Assembly: GCF_014696435.1 (NCBI RefSeq)
Contig: NZ_JACJQG010000006.1
Coordinates: 62,001-126,000, forward strand
Reading direction: 5' to 3'
DNA: 64,000 nucleotides
Source: Calothrix anomala FACHB-343
Lineage (GTDB): Bacteria > Cyanobacteriota > Cyanobacteriia > Cyanobacteriales > Nostocaceae
Each line of letters begins with the position of its first letter. Position 1 is the stretch's first letter. Under the pieces are notes generated by a model. The model made no database searches. It was not told the DNA's origin and worked only from the letters and a program-made list of their open reading frames with translations. Shown here in pieces: positions 17,752-26,664 of this stretch. The translations under genes and the position numbers were made by a program.

Positions 17752-19179
17752 ATGGATACAGAACAAATTGCTCAACGCCGTCAAGTTGTATACTGGCGCT
17801 TGCTAACGAGTATGTTTGGCTTTAGCGAACAGGGTGCAAATTTTGAACACATGGCGACGGAAGTTGTCAGCGAGTTAAATTTACCCCAATTAATCCTCGA
17901 CCCTAATATTAGTATTGAAAACTTACTGCATCGTTATCCAGAATTAGAAGCAGATTTTAATAATCCCATAATTCCCCAAGACGACGCAACGCCGGAAGCT
18001 GAAACCGCTACCCTACGTCGAGGCTTAGTTTTCTCCAAATTACTCCTAAATGCTTTCGGCCCCAACACCCAAACCGGAGTTGTCACCGCACAACAATACG
18101 CCCAATGGCTGAAAGATGTCGGCTTTTTAGAAAAAGCCTTAGGATGTCCCCCAGGAAGTTTACGCGGACAAGGGCCAGGAATGGGGAAAAATCCCGGACA
18201 GCAAAATCAAGGACAAGGTAGCAGTCAAAGTGGTGGTATGGGTGCGGGTTTGGGTACTGGTGGCGGTTTCACCGTTACCGAAGAACAACTACGCGCCACT
18301 CTCAAAGCCTTAGAAGGCGAATTAATTCACCGCATGGCTTTACACGAAGTCCTCAAAGATGACAGATTAGCCAGTCAACTTACGCCATCAATGGCTTTGG
18401 TGGAACAGTTATTACGGGAAAAAGCCAATTTATCAGGAAATGCGCTGAAAAATGCTAAACGGTTAATTCAGGAATATGTAGACGAACTCGCGCAAGTTTT
18501 GCGGTTACAAGTCGCGCAAGCTGTCGCTGGAAAAATTGATTATTCAGTTCCACCAAAACGGATATTTCGCAACTTAGATTTAAAGCGGACAATTTGGAAG
18601 AATTTAACTAATTGGAATCCCGAAGAACAGAGATTATTTGTTGATAGATTGTATTACCACCATACAGCCAAGAAAAAAACACCAACTCGCATGATTGTAG
18701 TTGTTGACCAATCAGGTTCAATGGTGGATGCGATGGTGCAATGTACAATTCTCGCGTCAATTTTCGCCGGACTTCCGAATGTGGATGTACATTTATTGGC
18801 GTTTGATACGCAAGTAATTGATTTAACAGCTTGGGTACATGACCCCTTTGAGGTTTTATTACGGACTCAATTAGGTGGGGGAACACATATTTATGCGGCG
18901 TTAGTAGAAGCTGCACAAAAGATTTTAGAACCAAATAATACGGCGATGGTGTTAATTTCTGATTTTTATGAAGGTGGTAGCGACCAAGTTTTATTCGACT
19001 ATATTAAATCGTTGAAGGAGTCGGGATTGCATTTTATTCCCGTGGGTGCGGTGACGAGTTCGGGATATTTCAGCGTGAATCAATGGTTCAGGGATAAGTT
19101 GAAGGAGTTAGGTATGCCGATTTTAACAGGGAGTCCGAAAAAGTTAATTCAGGAGTTAAAAAAGGTGATTGTAACTTAA
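17752..19179 (+). CDS. vWA (von Willebrand factor A) domain protein, MIDAS intact
   Basis: 475 aa from ATG 17752, preceded by TGAGGA six bases upstream; an in-frame start at 17740 lacks this. An N-terminal helical part (1-135) is followed by a Gly/Gln-rich flexible linker (about 138-172), a second helical part, and a C-terminal vWA domain. The metal-ion-dependent adhesion site is complete: DQSGS (Asp319, Ser321, Ser323), Thr378 in GGGTHI, Asp404 in ISDFYEGG. vWA proteins paired with MoxR ATPases act as substrate adaptors (as ViaA does for RavA). The overall layout, helical N-part then vWA at the C-end, matches the ViaA/CoxE type. Confidence 0.85.
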   Translation: MDTEQIAQRRQVVYWRLLTSMFGFSEQGANFEHMATEVVSELNLPQLILDPNISIENLLHRYPELEADFNNPIIPQDDATPEAETATLRRGLVFSKLLLNAFGPNTQTGVVTAQQYAQWLKDVGFLEKALGCPPGSLRGQGPGMGKNPGQQNQGQGSSQSGGMGAGLGTGGGFTVTEEQLRATLKALEGELIHRMALHEVLKDDRLASQLTPSMALVEQLLREKANLSGNALKNAKRLIQEYVDELAQVLRLQVAQAVAGKIDYSVPPKRIFRNLDLKRTIWKNLTNWNPEEQRLFVDRLYYHHTAKKKTPTRMIVVVDQSGSMVDAMVQCTILASIFAGLPNVDVHLLAFDTQVIDLTAWVHDPFEVLLRTQLGGGTHIYAALVEAAQKILEPNNTAMVLISDFYEGGSDQVLFDYIKSLKESGLHFIPVGAVTSSGYFSVNQWFRDKLKELGMPILTGSPKKLIQELKKVIVT

Positions 19180-19367
19180 AGATATTTATTTGGTAGCACA
19201 CAATTCCTTCTCATTCTTCTTCTTTGTGACCTTTGCGCCTTCGCGGTTCGTTAAAAAAGATTTATAACAACGAACCGCGTTCGCGAAGCGTCTCGCAGAG
19301 AAGACGCGAAGAACGCGAAGGGAAGAGAGTTTAAGAGAGATTTTACATTAATTATTAGGAGATAAAA
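19180..19367. repeat. Intergenic repeats with a second 21-bp dispersed repeat
   Basis: Between the vWA and MoxR genes. It contains facing CGCGGTTCGTT / AACGAACCGCG phrases (19240-19280) and, at 19280-19300, a reverse-orientation 20/21 match of the small repeat at 9108-9128. An AGGAG site (about 19357) precedes the MoxR start. Confidence 0.6.
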
Positions 19368-20522
19368 ATGGCAAGGGCTAAGAGTAATAATACAAGTAGC
19401 GAAACGAAAGATAATACTGTGATGCTGCGCCAACCGGCGGAAATGAAATATGCAGAAGAATTGGAATATTTAGCCTCAATTGATAAAGGTACAAAGCCGT
19501 TTTCTTGGCGACTGTCGCCGCAAATGGTGCGGACTTTTGTATTGGGAAGTACGCCATCGCAAAAGTTAGATAGGCAAATTGAGCAGAAATGGTATGGCGA
19601 TAGTGCGATCGCCGAACGTGCTATTGTCACTTTAGCCTCTGACCGTGGTTTACTGTTAATTGGCGACCCCGGTACAGGTAAAAGCTGGTTAGCTGAGTTA
19701 CTAGCGGCGGCGATTTCTGGTAATTCTACTTATGTAGTCCAAGGAACTGCGGGAACGACAGAAGACCAAATTAAATATTCTTGGAACGTGGCGATGGTAA
19801 TTGCATCTGGTCAATCCCGCGATTCTTTGATACCCTCACCCATTATGACAGCCATGCATAGCGGCGCAATGGGTCGGTTTGAGGAATTGACGCGCTGTAC
19901 TTCTGATGTCCAAGATGCACTGATATCCATACTGAGCGAAAAGTATATTTCAATTCCCGAATTAAAAACAGATAACGTAGCTTTTGCGCAACCCGGATTT
20001 AATGTCATCGCTACAGCCAACAGCCGCGACAGGGGTGTGAATGAACTTTCTTCAGCCTTAAAACGGCGGTTTAATTTCGTACATATGCCGGTGGTGACGA
20101 ATAAGAAACAAGAAAAAGAAATTATCCTTTTCCGCACCAAGGAATTAATGAACCGTCACGGTTTTGAAGTCGATGTTCCGCCAACATTATTAGATGTATT
20201 ATTGCAGACCTTTGCCGATTTGCGCGAAACCAGCGCCGCCGCTAGTTCTGATGACCAGCGTTTAGAATCGGCGCTTTCCACAGCCGAACAAATCGGTGTG
20301 TTAGAAGATGCGATTTTACACAGCAGGTATTTTGGTGCGACTAATTTAGAAGCGGGTACATTAGCCAAATCATTAGTCGGTACTTTAGTACGTCGTCAAC
20401 CAGAAGATATTTCCGTGATGAATCAATTTTGGCACGCCGTTGTGGAGAAGCGCAGTCAAGAACAAAAAGGTGAATGGGAAGCCTTTCTCGAAGGTGGAAA
20501 ACAAGCGATGGGGTTATTTTAA
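19368..20522 (+). CDS. MoxR-type AAA+ ATPase
   Basis: 384 aa, AGGAG ribosome-binding site. Walker A is GDPGTGKS (residues 99-106). Sensor 1 is IATANSRDRGVNELSSALKRRFNF, including the SALKRRF arginine region (about 215-236). The usual Walker B ADEINR-type motif appears as GRFEELTR (169-176), so the aspartate is replaced by glutamate while the catalytic glutamate is kept. MoxR proteins form hexameric chaperone-like machines that remodel protein complexes together with a vWA partner, here the preceding gene. ATP hydrolysis is plausible but the altered Walker B deserves a check. Confidence 0.9.
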   Translation: MARAKSNNTSSETKDNTVMLRQPAEMKYAEELEYLASIDKGTKPFSWRLSPQMVRTFVLGSTPSQKLDRQIEQKWYGDSAIAERAIVTLASDRGLLLIGDPGTGKSWLAELLAAAISGNSTYVVQGTAGTTEDQIKYSWNVAMVIASGQSRDSLIPSPIMTAMHSGAMGRFEELTRCTSDVQDALISILSEKYISIPELKTDNVAFAQPGFNVIATANSRDRGVNELSSALKRRFNFVHMPVVTNKKQEKEIILFRTKELMNRHGFEVDVPPTLLDVLLQTFADLRETSAAASSDDQRLESALSTAEQIGVLEDAILHSRYFGATNLEAGTLAKSLVGTLVRRQPEDISVMNQFWHAVVEKRSQEQKGEWEAFLEGGKQAMGLF

Positions 20523-20650
20523 GCATTACGCAAGAACTCTCTATAACTCTCTTTCCTTCGTGTCCTTCGCGCCTTCGTGGTTCGTTTTCTCTTTTATCTC
20601 ACGCAGAGACGCAGAGGCGCAGAGAGGAACGTAAAAGTGATACGAGTACC

Positions 20651-21193
20651 TCAATCAAATTCTACAGGCCATAAATCGGAAACTGCTACTTCCCAACCTG
20701 GAAGCAATTCCGGAACCGTGAGTACATCACCATTGTGCAGTACTATTACTTCTTTTCCCACATTGTAAACTTCCACCACTTGTTCATCAGGATTCAACAA
20801 AATTCCGACTGTAGTTCCCAAACTCAGAAATTCTTGAATCTTCGCTCTAATATCCTCTAAATTATCGCTGGGGGACTTGACTTCAACAATTAAATCAGGA
20901 GCCAATTGAGCAAAAGTTTTGGGACTGCGACGCAAACGTTCAGCTAAGACAAACGAAGCATCTGGTGCGCGCAAATCTGAGTTTGGCAATCTAAAACCAG
21001 CGCTAGAAGCTGTTATTCGTCCTAACTTACGCGGTTTTACCCAGTTGTATAACTGAGACACCATCGTAGCAGCAACTTCATCTGATTCGTATCCTGATGG
21101 ACTCATGACAATAACATTACCTTTAACTAATTCCATGCGGTAGTCGGGGTACTGTTGCTGCATTTTCTCTAAATCTTCAACTGTCAGTGACAT
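20651..21193 (-). CDS. Uma2-family putative nuclease, antisense inside the MoxR cluster
   Basis: About 180 aa from ATG 21193, which has GGAGG four bases upstream; the longer frame to 21259 lacks this. The nuclease core reads DLRAPDASFVLAERL, DLIVEVKSPSDNLEDIRAKIQEFL and a following VYNVGKEVIVL strand, the pattern of PD-(D/E)xK Uma2 proteins. It lies on the opposite strand between the MoxR gene and the DUF5682-like gene, both on plus, so it was probably inserted into an existing cluster rather than being an original member. Confidence 0.85.
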   Translation of the reverse strand: MSLTVEDLEKMQQQYPDYRMELVKGNVIVMSPSGYESDEVAATMVSQLYNWVKPRKLGRITASSAGFRLPNSDLRAPDASFVLAERLRRSPKTFAQLAPDLIVEVKSPSDNLEDIRAKIQEFLSLGTTVGILLNPDEQVVEVYNVGKEVIVLHNGDVLTVPELLPGWEVAVSDLWPVEFD

Positions 21194-21321
21194 AAAGCCT
21201 CCGATTCTGACATGGGTTGTATTTATATTATGGAGAATCCAGAACACGCCTACCCACAAATGACAAATGACAATTGTACAGACAAGGGTTCATCGCATCT
21301 CTAATGACTAATTAATAAACT

Positions 21322-24135
21322 ATGGTTACTCTCCCAACTGCATTCAACGCACTCCAAGAACAACTCCTCAACGCTGCGGAAAAATTCGCTACCGATGCAC
21401 AACCATTAAGCGAAATGCTAACCGCTTTAATACAAGACGTAGAAAAAGCCAGCAGCGAACCCCTCGAAATCTTCCCCGTCTGTCACCACTCCCCATCCTC
21501 TGCTTTACAGATGGTGCGACGTTTAAGGGAAAAACCGCCGAAAGTCATCTACTTGGAACTGTGCGAAGACTTACAAAACACCGTGGAAAATCTCCGCCAT
21601 TGTAAATTACCCGTCGCTTTACAAGCCTTCGCTGCCGAATCTGAGCATTTTTCGCCCAAAATCATGCCGTTGAGTGTGGTTGCACCCATCACCGAAGCTT
21701 CCGCAGAATATCAAGCGATCGCATTTGCGCTACAAAATCCCCAAACTCAGCTAGTATTTGTTGATAGAGCGGTGGATTTTGTCTTCCAATGGGAACCCCC
21801 TGATACTAAACTGGCTGAAGAATCAGAGGAACCCGCCAGCGATGAAGCAAAAATGCATGGTTCGGCGGTTGGTGTAGAAGTAGGTAGTCTCGTCCCTACT
21901 TTCGACCAATTTTTAAGCTTTTTACTCCGCAACTCCAATACCCGCCACTTTTCGGAATGGTGGGATGAATATGTAGAAACCGCAATTATTGGCGCAGACT
22001 ACGAAACCTACCGCCAAGTCATGTTCCTCATCGGTAGCTTAATGCGCCGCTTAGGAACCCGCAACAAAGATATCGAAATCGACCGTCAGCGCGAACGCTA
22101 TATGTGGACTTCCATGAAAAAACACATGGCGACGCATAATATTGCACCATCGGAAGCTATCTATATATGTGGTGCAGCACACTCAGCTAGCGATGTAGAA
22201 GAATACAGCGTTACTAATAATAATATCTGGGAAATTCCGGAACGCACTCAAACCAAATGGTTATACGGTTTAATTCCTTCCAGTTTTGCGGCTATCGAAT
22301 ACCAATTTCATCACCCAGCAGGTACGGTATCGCTAGCGGAAGCAACTTGGAAAAAGAATCTCAAGGTTACGGGATTAAAGGGATTTTCACTCAATAAAGA
22401 AGAGAAAGCCACTAAAACCAAACCAAGTCCTGTTACAGCGACAAATTCCAACCTCACCGCCTTTTTAACTCGTCCCCCAGAACTAGCCGTAGCTGACACA
22501 GAACAATTATTGCAATGGTGCGCTGATATTGTCGGATTGGCGCGGAAAAATGCCTATTTAGCGAGTACAGCAGACTCTATCGCCATTTATCAAACCTCAA
22601 TGCTGCTAGCTGGGATGCGGAACCGAATGCACCCCACGCCTTACGATTTCCAAGATGCAGCTATTACCTGCTTAGAAAAAGACCGCACTCCCAAAAAACG
22701 TAATATTTACCAACTTTGCCAAATTTTACTCGGAGGCGATCGCATTGGTACGGTTGGTTACGCTTCTTTACCTCCCCTAGCGCAAGATGTATATGACAGA
22801 CTTCAACCTCTGGGAGTCAACCTACTTGCACAAACCAACCAACGCGCCTTAATGGATTTCAAGCAGCAACCGGAACTTTTACCCTGTTCTGATGTGCTGT
22901 GGCGATTGCATTATTTGTTGAGTGATACGATTGTCAAGCCAATTATAGGCGATCGCAGTCTTGGTTCCAAGCCTATTCAAGAATCTTGGGAAATTCGCAT
23001 CGGTAAATACCAACGCCATCTAATTATGCTCGGTTATGAAGGTGTCAGCATCGAGCAAGTTTTAGAACAGCGCCTCAAACAAACAGCTTTCTCTCCCCAA
23101 GCCAAAACCAGCGATGTTCTCAAAGCCACGGAAGATAGTATTTTATACGCGCGTAGCCTCCGCTTAACGCAAGAACTCGGAGAACATGCGATTTCTCTCC
23201 TCAAACAAGAAACAGGTGTCAGCGACGCACCCCAAGTATTTGAGCGAGTCCGCAGGTTAGTACATTATTACCGCGCCACACCCACAGCCTTACCGCAATG
23301 GATAGAAAGTTTTGTTACTACAGGCTACGGACATTACGCCACCTTACTACCCCAAGCCTTTGCTGATAGAGGAACTACCCCTGAACAAATCGCCGGGATG
23401 TTGAATTTTATTTTCACCCTGGAAAGTTTAGCGTTATCTCTTGGTTGTAACCGCAGTCAATTATTAATCGGTGTTAAACAATCCAGCCAAGGTTTAGATG
23501 ACCCAGCCAAAATCGGTTTATTATGGACAACTGAATGGTTACTAACATTAAGAAAATTAGAAGAAATTCGGGAATTCTTCAATGATGTGATTAACAATGA
23601 AATGTTAATTAAATCTTTCCCCGAATACCTAAATGGGTTTATTTTATCTTTAACCTTTGCACCGAGAATTAGTAAATTTGTCGTCGAACTTCTGAGTAAA
23701 TTATTCGCCACCGTTCCCGATAAAATTTTATTACCTTGGTTACCAAGCCTAATTCTTAAACTGCGACCCCATGCGCAAATTCTCCAAGGATTAATCAAAG
23801 AAGCCTCAAGTAATTTCCCGAAGAATTTAGCTGGCTTTAATAACTGGATTCCTGCATGGTCAAAGCCGCAACCTGAGATGCAAAAGCAGGTTCAGCTAGT
23901 TGAGGCTGCACCCACACTCAGCAAAAGTGAGTTAAGAATTAGAGAATTTCTATTTAATTCACCAGCTACAACTAATGCGTTAGCCAAATTATTAGGTATT
24001 GAAAATTTGAGTTGGGAAGAGAATTTAGAAACTCCTCAAACTCCCAGCCATAATTTATCTGAATCAGAATCAAAAATTCAACAATTAATCTCTACCCATC
24101 CAGCAACCTTAAACTACTTTGCTACCCTATTATAA
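21322..24135 (+). CDS. DUF5682-like large protein of the MoxR/vWA cluster
   Basis: 937 aa, no signal peptide. The N-terminal part begins with PVCHHSPSSALQMVRRL (from about residue 52) followed by KVIYLELCEDL, matching the GVRHHSPAC..LVEGP opening of DUF5682; IYICGAAHSASDV (about 282) is a second conserved patch with a histidine. This resembles the TraB/ChaN-like fold in its Gly-x-x-His arrangement, but that is inference. Residues about 350-900 are predicted helical repeats. The last about 60 residues contain two short similar blocks (SELRIREFLFNSPATTNALAKLLG and SESKIQQLISTHPATLNYFATLL). It is a recurrent partner of vWA and MoxR proteins; activity unknown. Confidence 0.7.
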   Translation: MVTLPTAFNALQEQLLNAAEKFATDAQPLSEMLTALIQDVEKASSEPLEIFPVCHHSPSSALQMVRRLREKPPKVIYLELCEDLQNTVENLRHCKLPVALQAFAAESEHFSPKIMPLSVVAPITEASAEYQAIAFALQNPQTQLVFVDRAVDFVFQWEPPDTKLAEESEEPASDEAKMHGSAVGVEVGSLVPTFDQFLSFLLRNSNTRHFSEWWDEYVETAIIGADYETYRQVMFLIGSLMRRLGTRNKDIEIDRQRERYMWTSMKKHMATHNIAPSEAIYICGAAHSASDVEEYSVTNNNIWEIPERTQTKWLYGLIPSSFAAIEYQFHHPAGTVSLAEATWKKNLKVTGLKGFSLNKEEKATKTKPSPVTATNSNLTAFLTRPPELAVADTEQLLQWCADIVGLARKNAYLASTADSIAIYQTSMLLAGMRNRMHPTPYDFQDAAITCLEKDRTPKKRNIYQLCQILLGGDRIGTVGYASLPPLAQDVYDRLQPLGVNLLAQTNQRALMDFKQQPELLPCSDVLWRLHYLLSDTIVKPIIGDRSLGSKPIQESWEIRIGKYQRHLIMLGYEGVSIEQVLEQRLKQTAFSPQAKTSDVLKATEDSILYARSLRLTQELGEHAISLLKQETGVSDAPQVFERVRRLVHYYRATPTALPQWIESFVTTGYGHYATLLPQAFADRGTTPEQIAGMLNFIFTLESLALSLGCNRSQLLIGVKQSSQGLDDPAKIGLLWTTEWLLTLRKLEEIREFFNDVINNEMLIKSFPEYLNGFILSLTFAPRISKFVVELLSKLFATVPDKILLPWLPSLILKLRPHAQILQGLIKEASSNFPKNLAGFNNWIPAWSKPQPEMQKQVQLVEAAPTLSKSELRIREFLFNSPATTNALAKLLGIENLSWEENLETPQTPSHNLSESESKIQQLISTHPATLNYFATLL

Positions 24136-24221
24136 TTTCTGACAAATGACCAATAACCAAAACCTAGAGGTTAGGAAAACCCACCTGTATCAACTTAAGC
24201 TAAAAACCTTTCTCTATCTCG

Positions 24222-24326
24222 TTTCCAGCCTCTGGCTGGAAATGCATATTGCGAGGCTCTGCCTCGAAAGCTGATAAATTGAGGCGGCAGCCCACAGATA
24301 ATCGCTCCCACGCAGAGCATGGGAGC
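24222..24326. repeat. Cluster of three hairpins (REP-like)
   Basis: Perfect inverted repeats TTTCCAGCCTCTGGCTGGAA (24222), CGAGGCTCTGCCTCG (24252-24266) and GCTCCCA..TGGGAGC (24304-24326), an assembly often seen between cyanobacterial genes. It lies downstream of the DUF5682-like gene and could end transcription from both sides. Confidence 0.65.
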
Positions 24327-24389
24327 CAGTTAGGATCAGGGTTTTGCGTTAAGTTGACAGCAATGGGGGAAACCCCACCCCTACGGTAT

Positions 24390-24803
24390 TTAAAAATCTT
24401 CCAAACCCAATGTAAGAAATCGTTCAATTACGGGATCTGTTTCTAATTTTAATTCTTTACTTGAATCTGATTCGGCAACTTCAATAGGTTGCTCAATCTT
24501 TTGCTCAATTTTCTGTTCAATCTGTTGTTCAATTGGTTGATAAATTGGTTCTATCGGCTGTGGTGCTTGTTCAACTACAGCAACAACAGGTGAAGCAGGT
24601 TGTGGTGATGGCGATCGCTTTGACTTTTTACCTGGGGATTTTAACTTAGTTTGGGTAATTTGTGTTGTCGCACCCAGTCCCATCATTGCACCAGCAACCG
24701 TGTACATTGCATTCTGATTTAAGTATTGTACGCCCAAATATCCGACGGCGATCGCAGATACTGTGGCGGAGATGCTTCCCATGATGATTTGCTGCTGTTT
24801 CAA
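24390..24803 (-). CDS. Small membrane-anchored protein with charged repetitive tail
   Basis: 137 aa. Two short hydrophobic segments at the N-terminus (about residues 8-27 and 31-50) are followed by a basic stretch (KLKSPGKKSKRSPSP) and a Pro/Gln/Glu-rich region with the repeat IEQKIEQ/PIEQQIEQ. Such architecture suggests a membrane anchor with a flexible cytoplasmic tail. No known domain recognised. Monocistronic; long empty gap upstream. Confidence 0.5.
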   Translation of the reverse strand: MKQQQIIMGSISATVSAIAVGYLGVQYLNQNAMYTVAGAMMGLGATTQITQTKLKSPGKKSKRSPSPQPASPVVAVVEQAPQPIEPIYQPIEQQIEQKIEQKIEQPIEVAESDSSKELKLETDPVIERFLTLGLEDF

Positions 24804-25686
24804 CTGTTTATCCTTGATTTAGTTGGTAGTTTATACGTATTAAGCTCCTGACTTTAATGTAGCGTTAATTACGGCTTGGTCTATTAAATCGCCACCTAAA
24901 TGACAGGTCATCCCAGCAGTTAAGTAGACTTAATACACCAAGTCTAGCTAGGCTGATTTTAGAACACTCTTGTAAACCAAGAGCAGTTAGAGCTTCTGAG
25001 ATTTAGCTCAACTCCTCAATAGCCTAATATACTGATAAAGGTCAACCTTTTGCTACATATTGTTAGAGATAATACAGATACCGCATTTACTCCAAGTTTG
25101 CAAGTAACTTTAAACACAAGATGCTCAATTGTTCAATTTAGCGCTGATTAGGAGATCAGGTCAATATTCAGCAGGTATGATAACCAATGGCAATCATACC
25201 TCATTCACGGAAATGCGATCGCATCTTGAAAATGACTAAATCCACTTATACAGTCTAAATAATTTGGTAAACAAGTTATGAAACAAGCATTCCGCTAGTT
25301 AAATACAAAAGATAAATATTGATAGTAAAGAAAACTCTATGATGCAATTAGGGACTTCCAATTAAAAAAATAACCAATCGCTATGCAGGCAGAGGGGCAG
25401 GGGGCAGGGAGCAGGGGGAGTAAAGAAAAATCTGCTTAAATAAATTGAGTAATTTATTCTCTGGAAGTCCCTTACCTAACAACTAATTCATAACTCATTC
25501 TCTGCGTACCTCCGCGCTTACCTTTGCGCACCTTTGCGTTTAAATTTTCATCCTCAATTATTGCTGTGTAGTTTCGCACTAGAATTTAGGTTTGACAGAT
25601 ACAAATTATGCAACATCACCCCCAGTTTTGCTAGGAGTGACATTACAAGCCTAGAATCAGCCATTGAAAATTGTCTAAAATCTGCC
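24804..25686. other. Long intergenic gap
   Basis: 883 bp with no convincing gene on either strand. It contains the inverted-repeat element at 25351-25471 and, around 25505-25545, the CGC-ACCTTTGCG phrase common to other gaps. I see no tRNA-like or CRISPR structure. An unrecognised small RNA in 24840-25340 cannot be excluded. Confidence 0.4.
25351..25471. mobile_element. GGGACTTCCA inverted-repeat element with G-rich core
   Basis: Perfect 10-bp ends GGGACTTCCA (25351-25360) and TGGAAGTCCC (25462-25471), flanked on both sides by TTA (25348-25350, 25472-25474), a possible 3-bp duplication. The interior carries a G-rich run (25391-25420) related to those at 5724 and 56452. Non-coding. Confidence 0.65.
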
Positions 25687-26241
25687 TTAGCTAAAGATTT
25701 TCGCCAAACTACTCAAGCGTTCGTAAACTGGAATTAAGCGATCGCCTTCTATTTCCACAGTAGAGGTGGGATAATGACGAATAGCCCCCAGCAAAGTTAC
25801 TTCCCCATTTTGGTTAATAGATGTGCCTAAAGCAGTTTGCAGTGCTTGTGCATTTAATTCCTGTTCTGGAGGATGAACTACCTCACCAATTTGATTAACT
25901 AAAACGGGCCCAGCCCAGCTAGAAAGTAAGTTATTTAAAAAAGCGCGGTCGGCTTTTATCCCGGCTGTTAACGCTTGACGGGCTAATGCAGGATTTTGTT
26001 GAGAGGCTTGTAAATAAGCCCTTAGTGTAGGCGTAGTTTTACCAGTTTCGACAAATTGATTTAATTCGCTGACAGAAATAGCACCTTGAAAATTACCATA
26101 CTTTAAAATAACTTGTTCAGCCGCATCAGCATTAGGACTGAAGAATAAAACACTAGCCCCGACACCTAAAGCTATTGTTTGTCCGATTAATTTAGTAAAT
26201 AGTCCTTTGCTGAATTGATGAAAAAATTGAAAAATCTGCAT
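25687..26241 (-). CDS. DUF1400 domain protein, exported
   Basis: About 184 aa from ATG 26241, which has AGGAAG upstream (the frame extends to 26283). A signal sequence or anchor (about residues 10-40, ending at ADA|AEQ) precedes QVILKYGNFQGAISVSELNQFVETGKTTPTLRAYL, the typical opening of the cyanobacterial DUF1400 domain. In larger proteins this domain precedes an alpha/beta hydrolase; here the hydrolase part is absent, so this is a stand-alone DUF1400 protein. Role unknown, probably periplasmic. Confidence 0.65.
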   Translation of the reverse strand: MQIFQFFHQFSKGLFTKLIGQTIALGVGASVLFFSPNADAAEQVILKYGNFQGAISVSELNQFVETGKTTPTLRAYLQASQQNPALARQALTAGIKADRAFLNNLLSSWAGPVLVNQIGEVVHPPEQELNAQALQTALGTSINQNGEVTLLGAIRHYPTSTVEIEGDRLIPVYERLSSLAKIFS

Positions 26242-26460
26242 TTTATCGAACTTCCTACTATTGTAGAGCATAGAGAAACACAAAAAATCAGCCCTAGTTC
26301 TTCATGCTAATTTGTGCAGAGAAAAGTACAATCTGACTATGGGTTGATTCAGGTGTTGATTATGGGAACGGATGAGCGCGATCGCAGATTTTAACGAACT
26401 CAAGTATAATTCATAAGCAACAGTTCAATCAGCCACATTTTTTTATAAGGCTTAATTTTC

Positions 26461-26664
26461 ATGTCTGAGAATTTTCCCTTCTCTAATTTTCAAGAACTAC
26501 AACAATGGCATCAGGGAATCAAAGATGCTAACCGCAATAATATTTTTTGTCATTGTCGTAACTGCAGTTATGAATGGATGGATTCTACATTTGATGCTAC
26601 TTGTAGTCAATGTCATAGCCAAGATGTTGAAACTATTTCATCTTGGCAATTTCCCGATGATTAA
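26461..26664 (+). CDS. Small zinc-ribbon protein
   Basis: 67 aa. Contains FCHCRNCSYEW and CSQCHSQD, i.e. two CxxC pairs about 17 residues apart, a zinc ribbon like those of nucleic-acid-binding or HypA-type proteins. Its TAA stop directly abuts the next ATG (26665), so the two are surely co-translated. Function unknown; the pairing with an HD hydrolase suggests a shared regulatory role. Confidence 0.65.
   Translation: MSENFPFSNFQELQQWHQGIKDANRNNIFCHCRNCSYEWMDSTFDATCSQCHSQDVETISSWQFPDD

Noticed and set aside
24840-25340. tRNA or structured RNA in the long gap
   Set aside because: No T-loop-like GGTTCGAATCC or cloverleaf arms found by eye.
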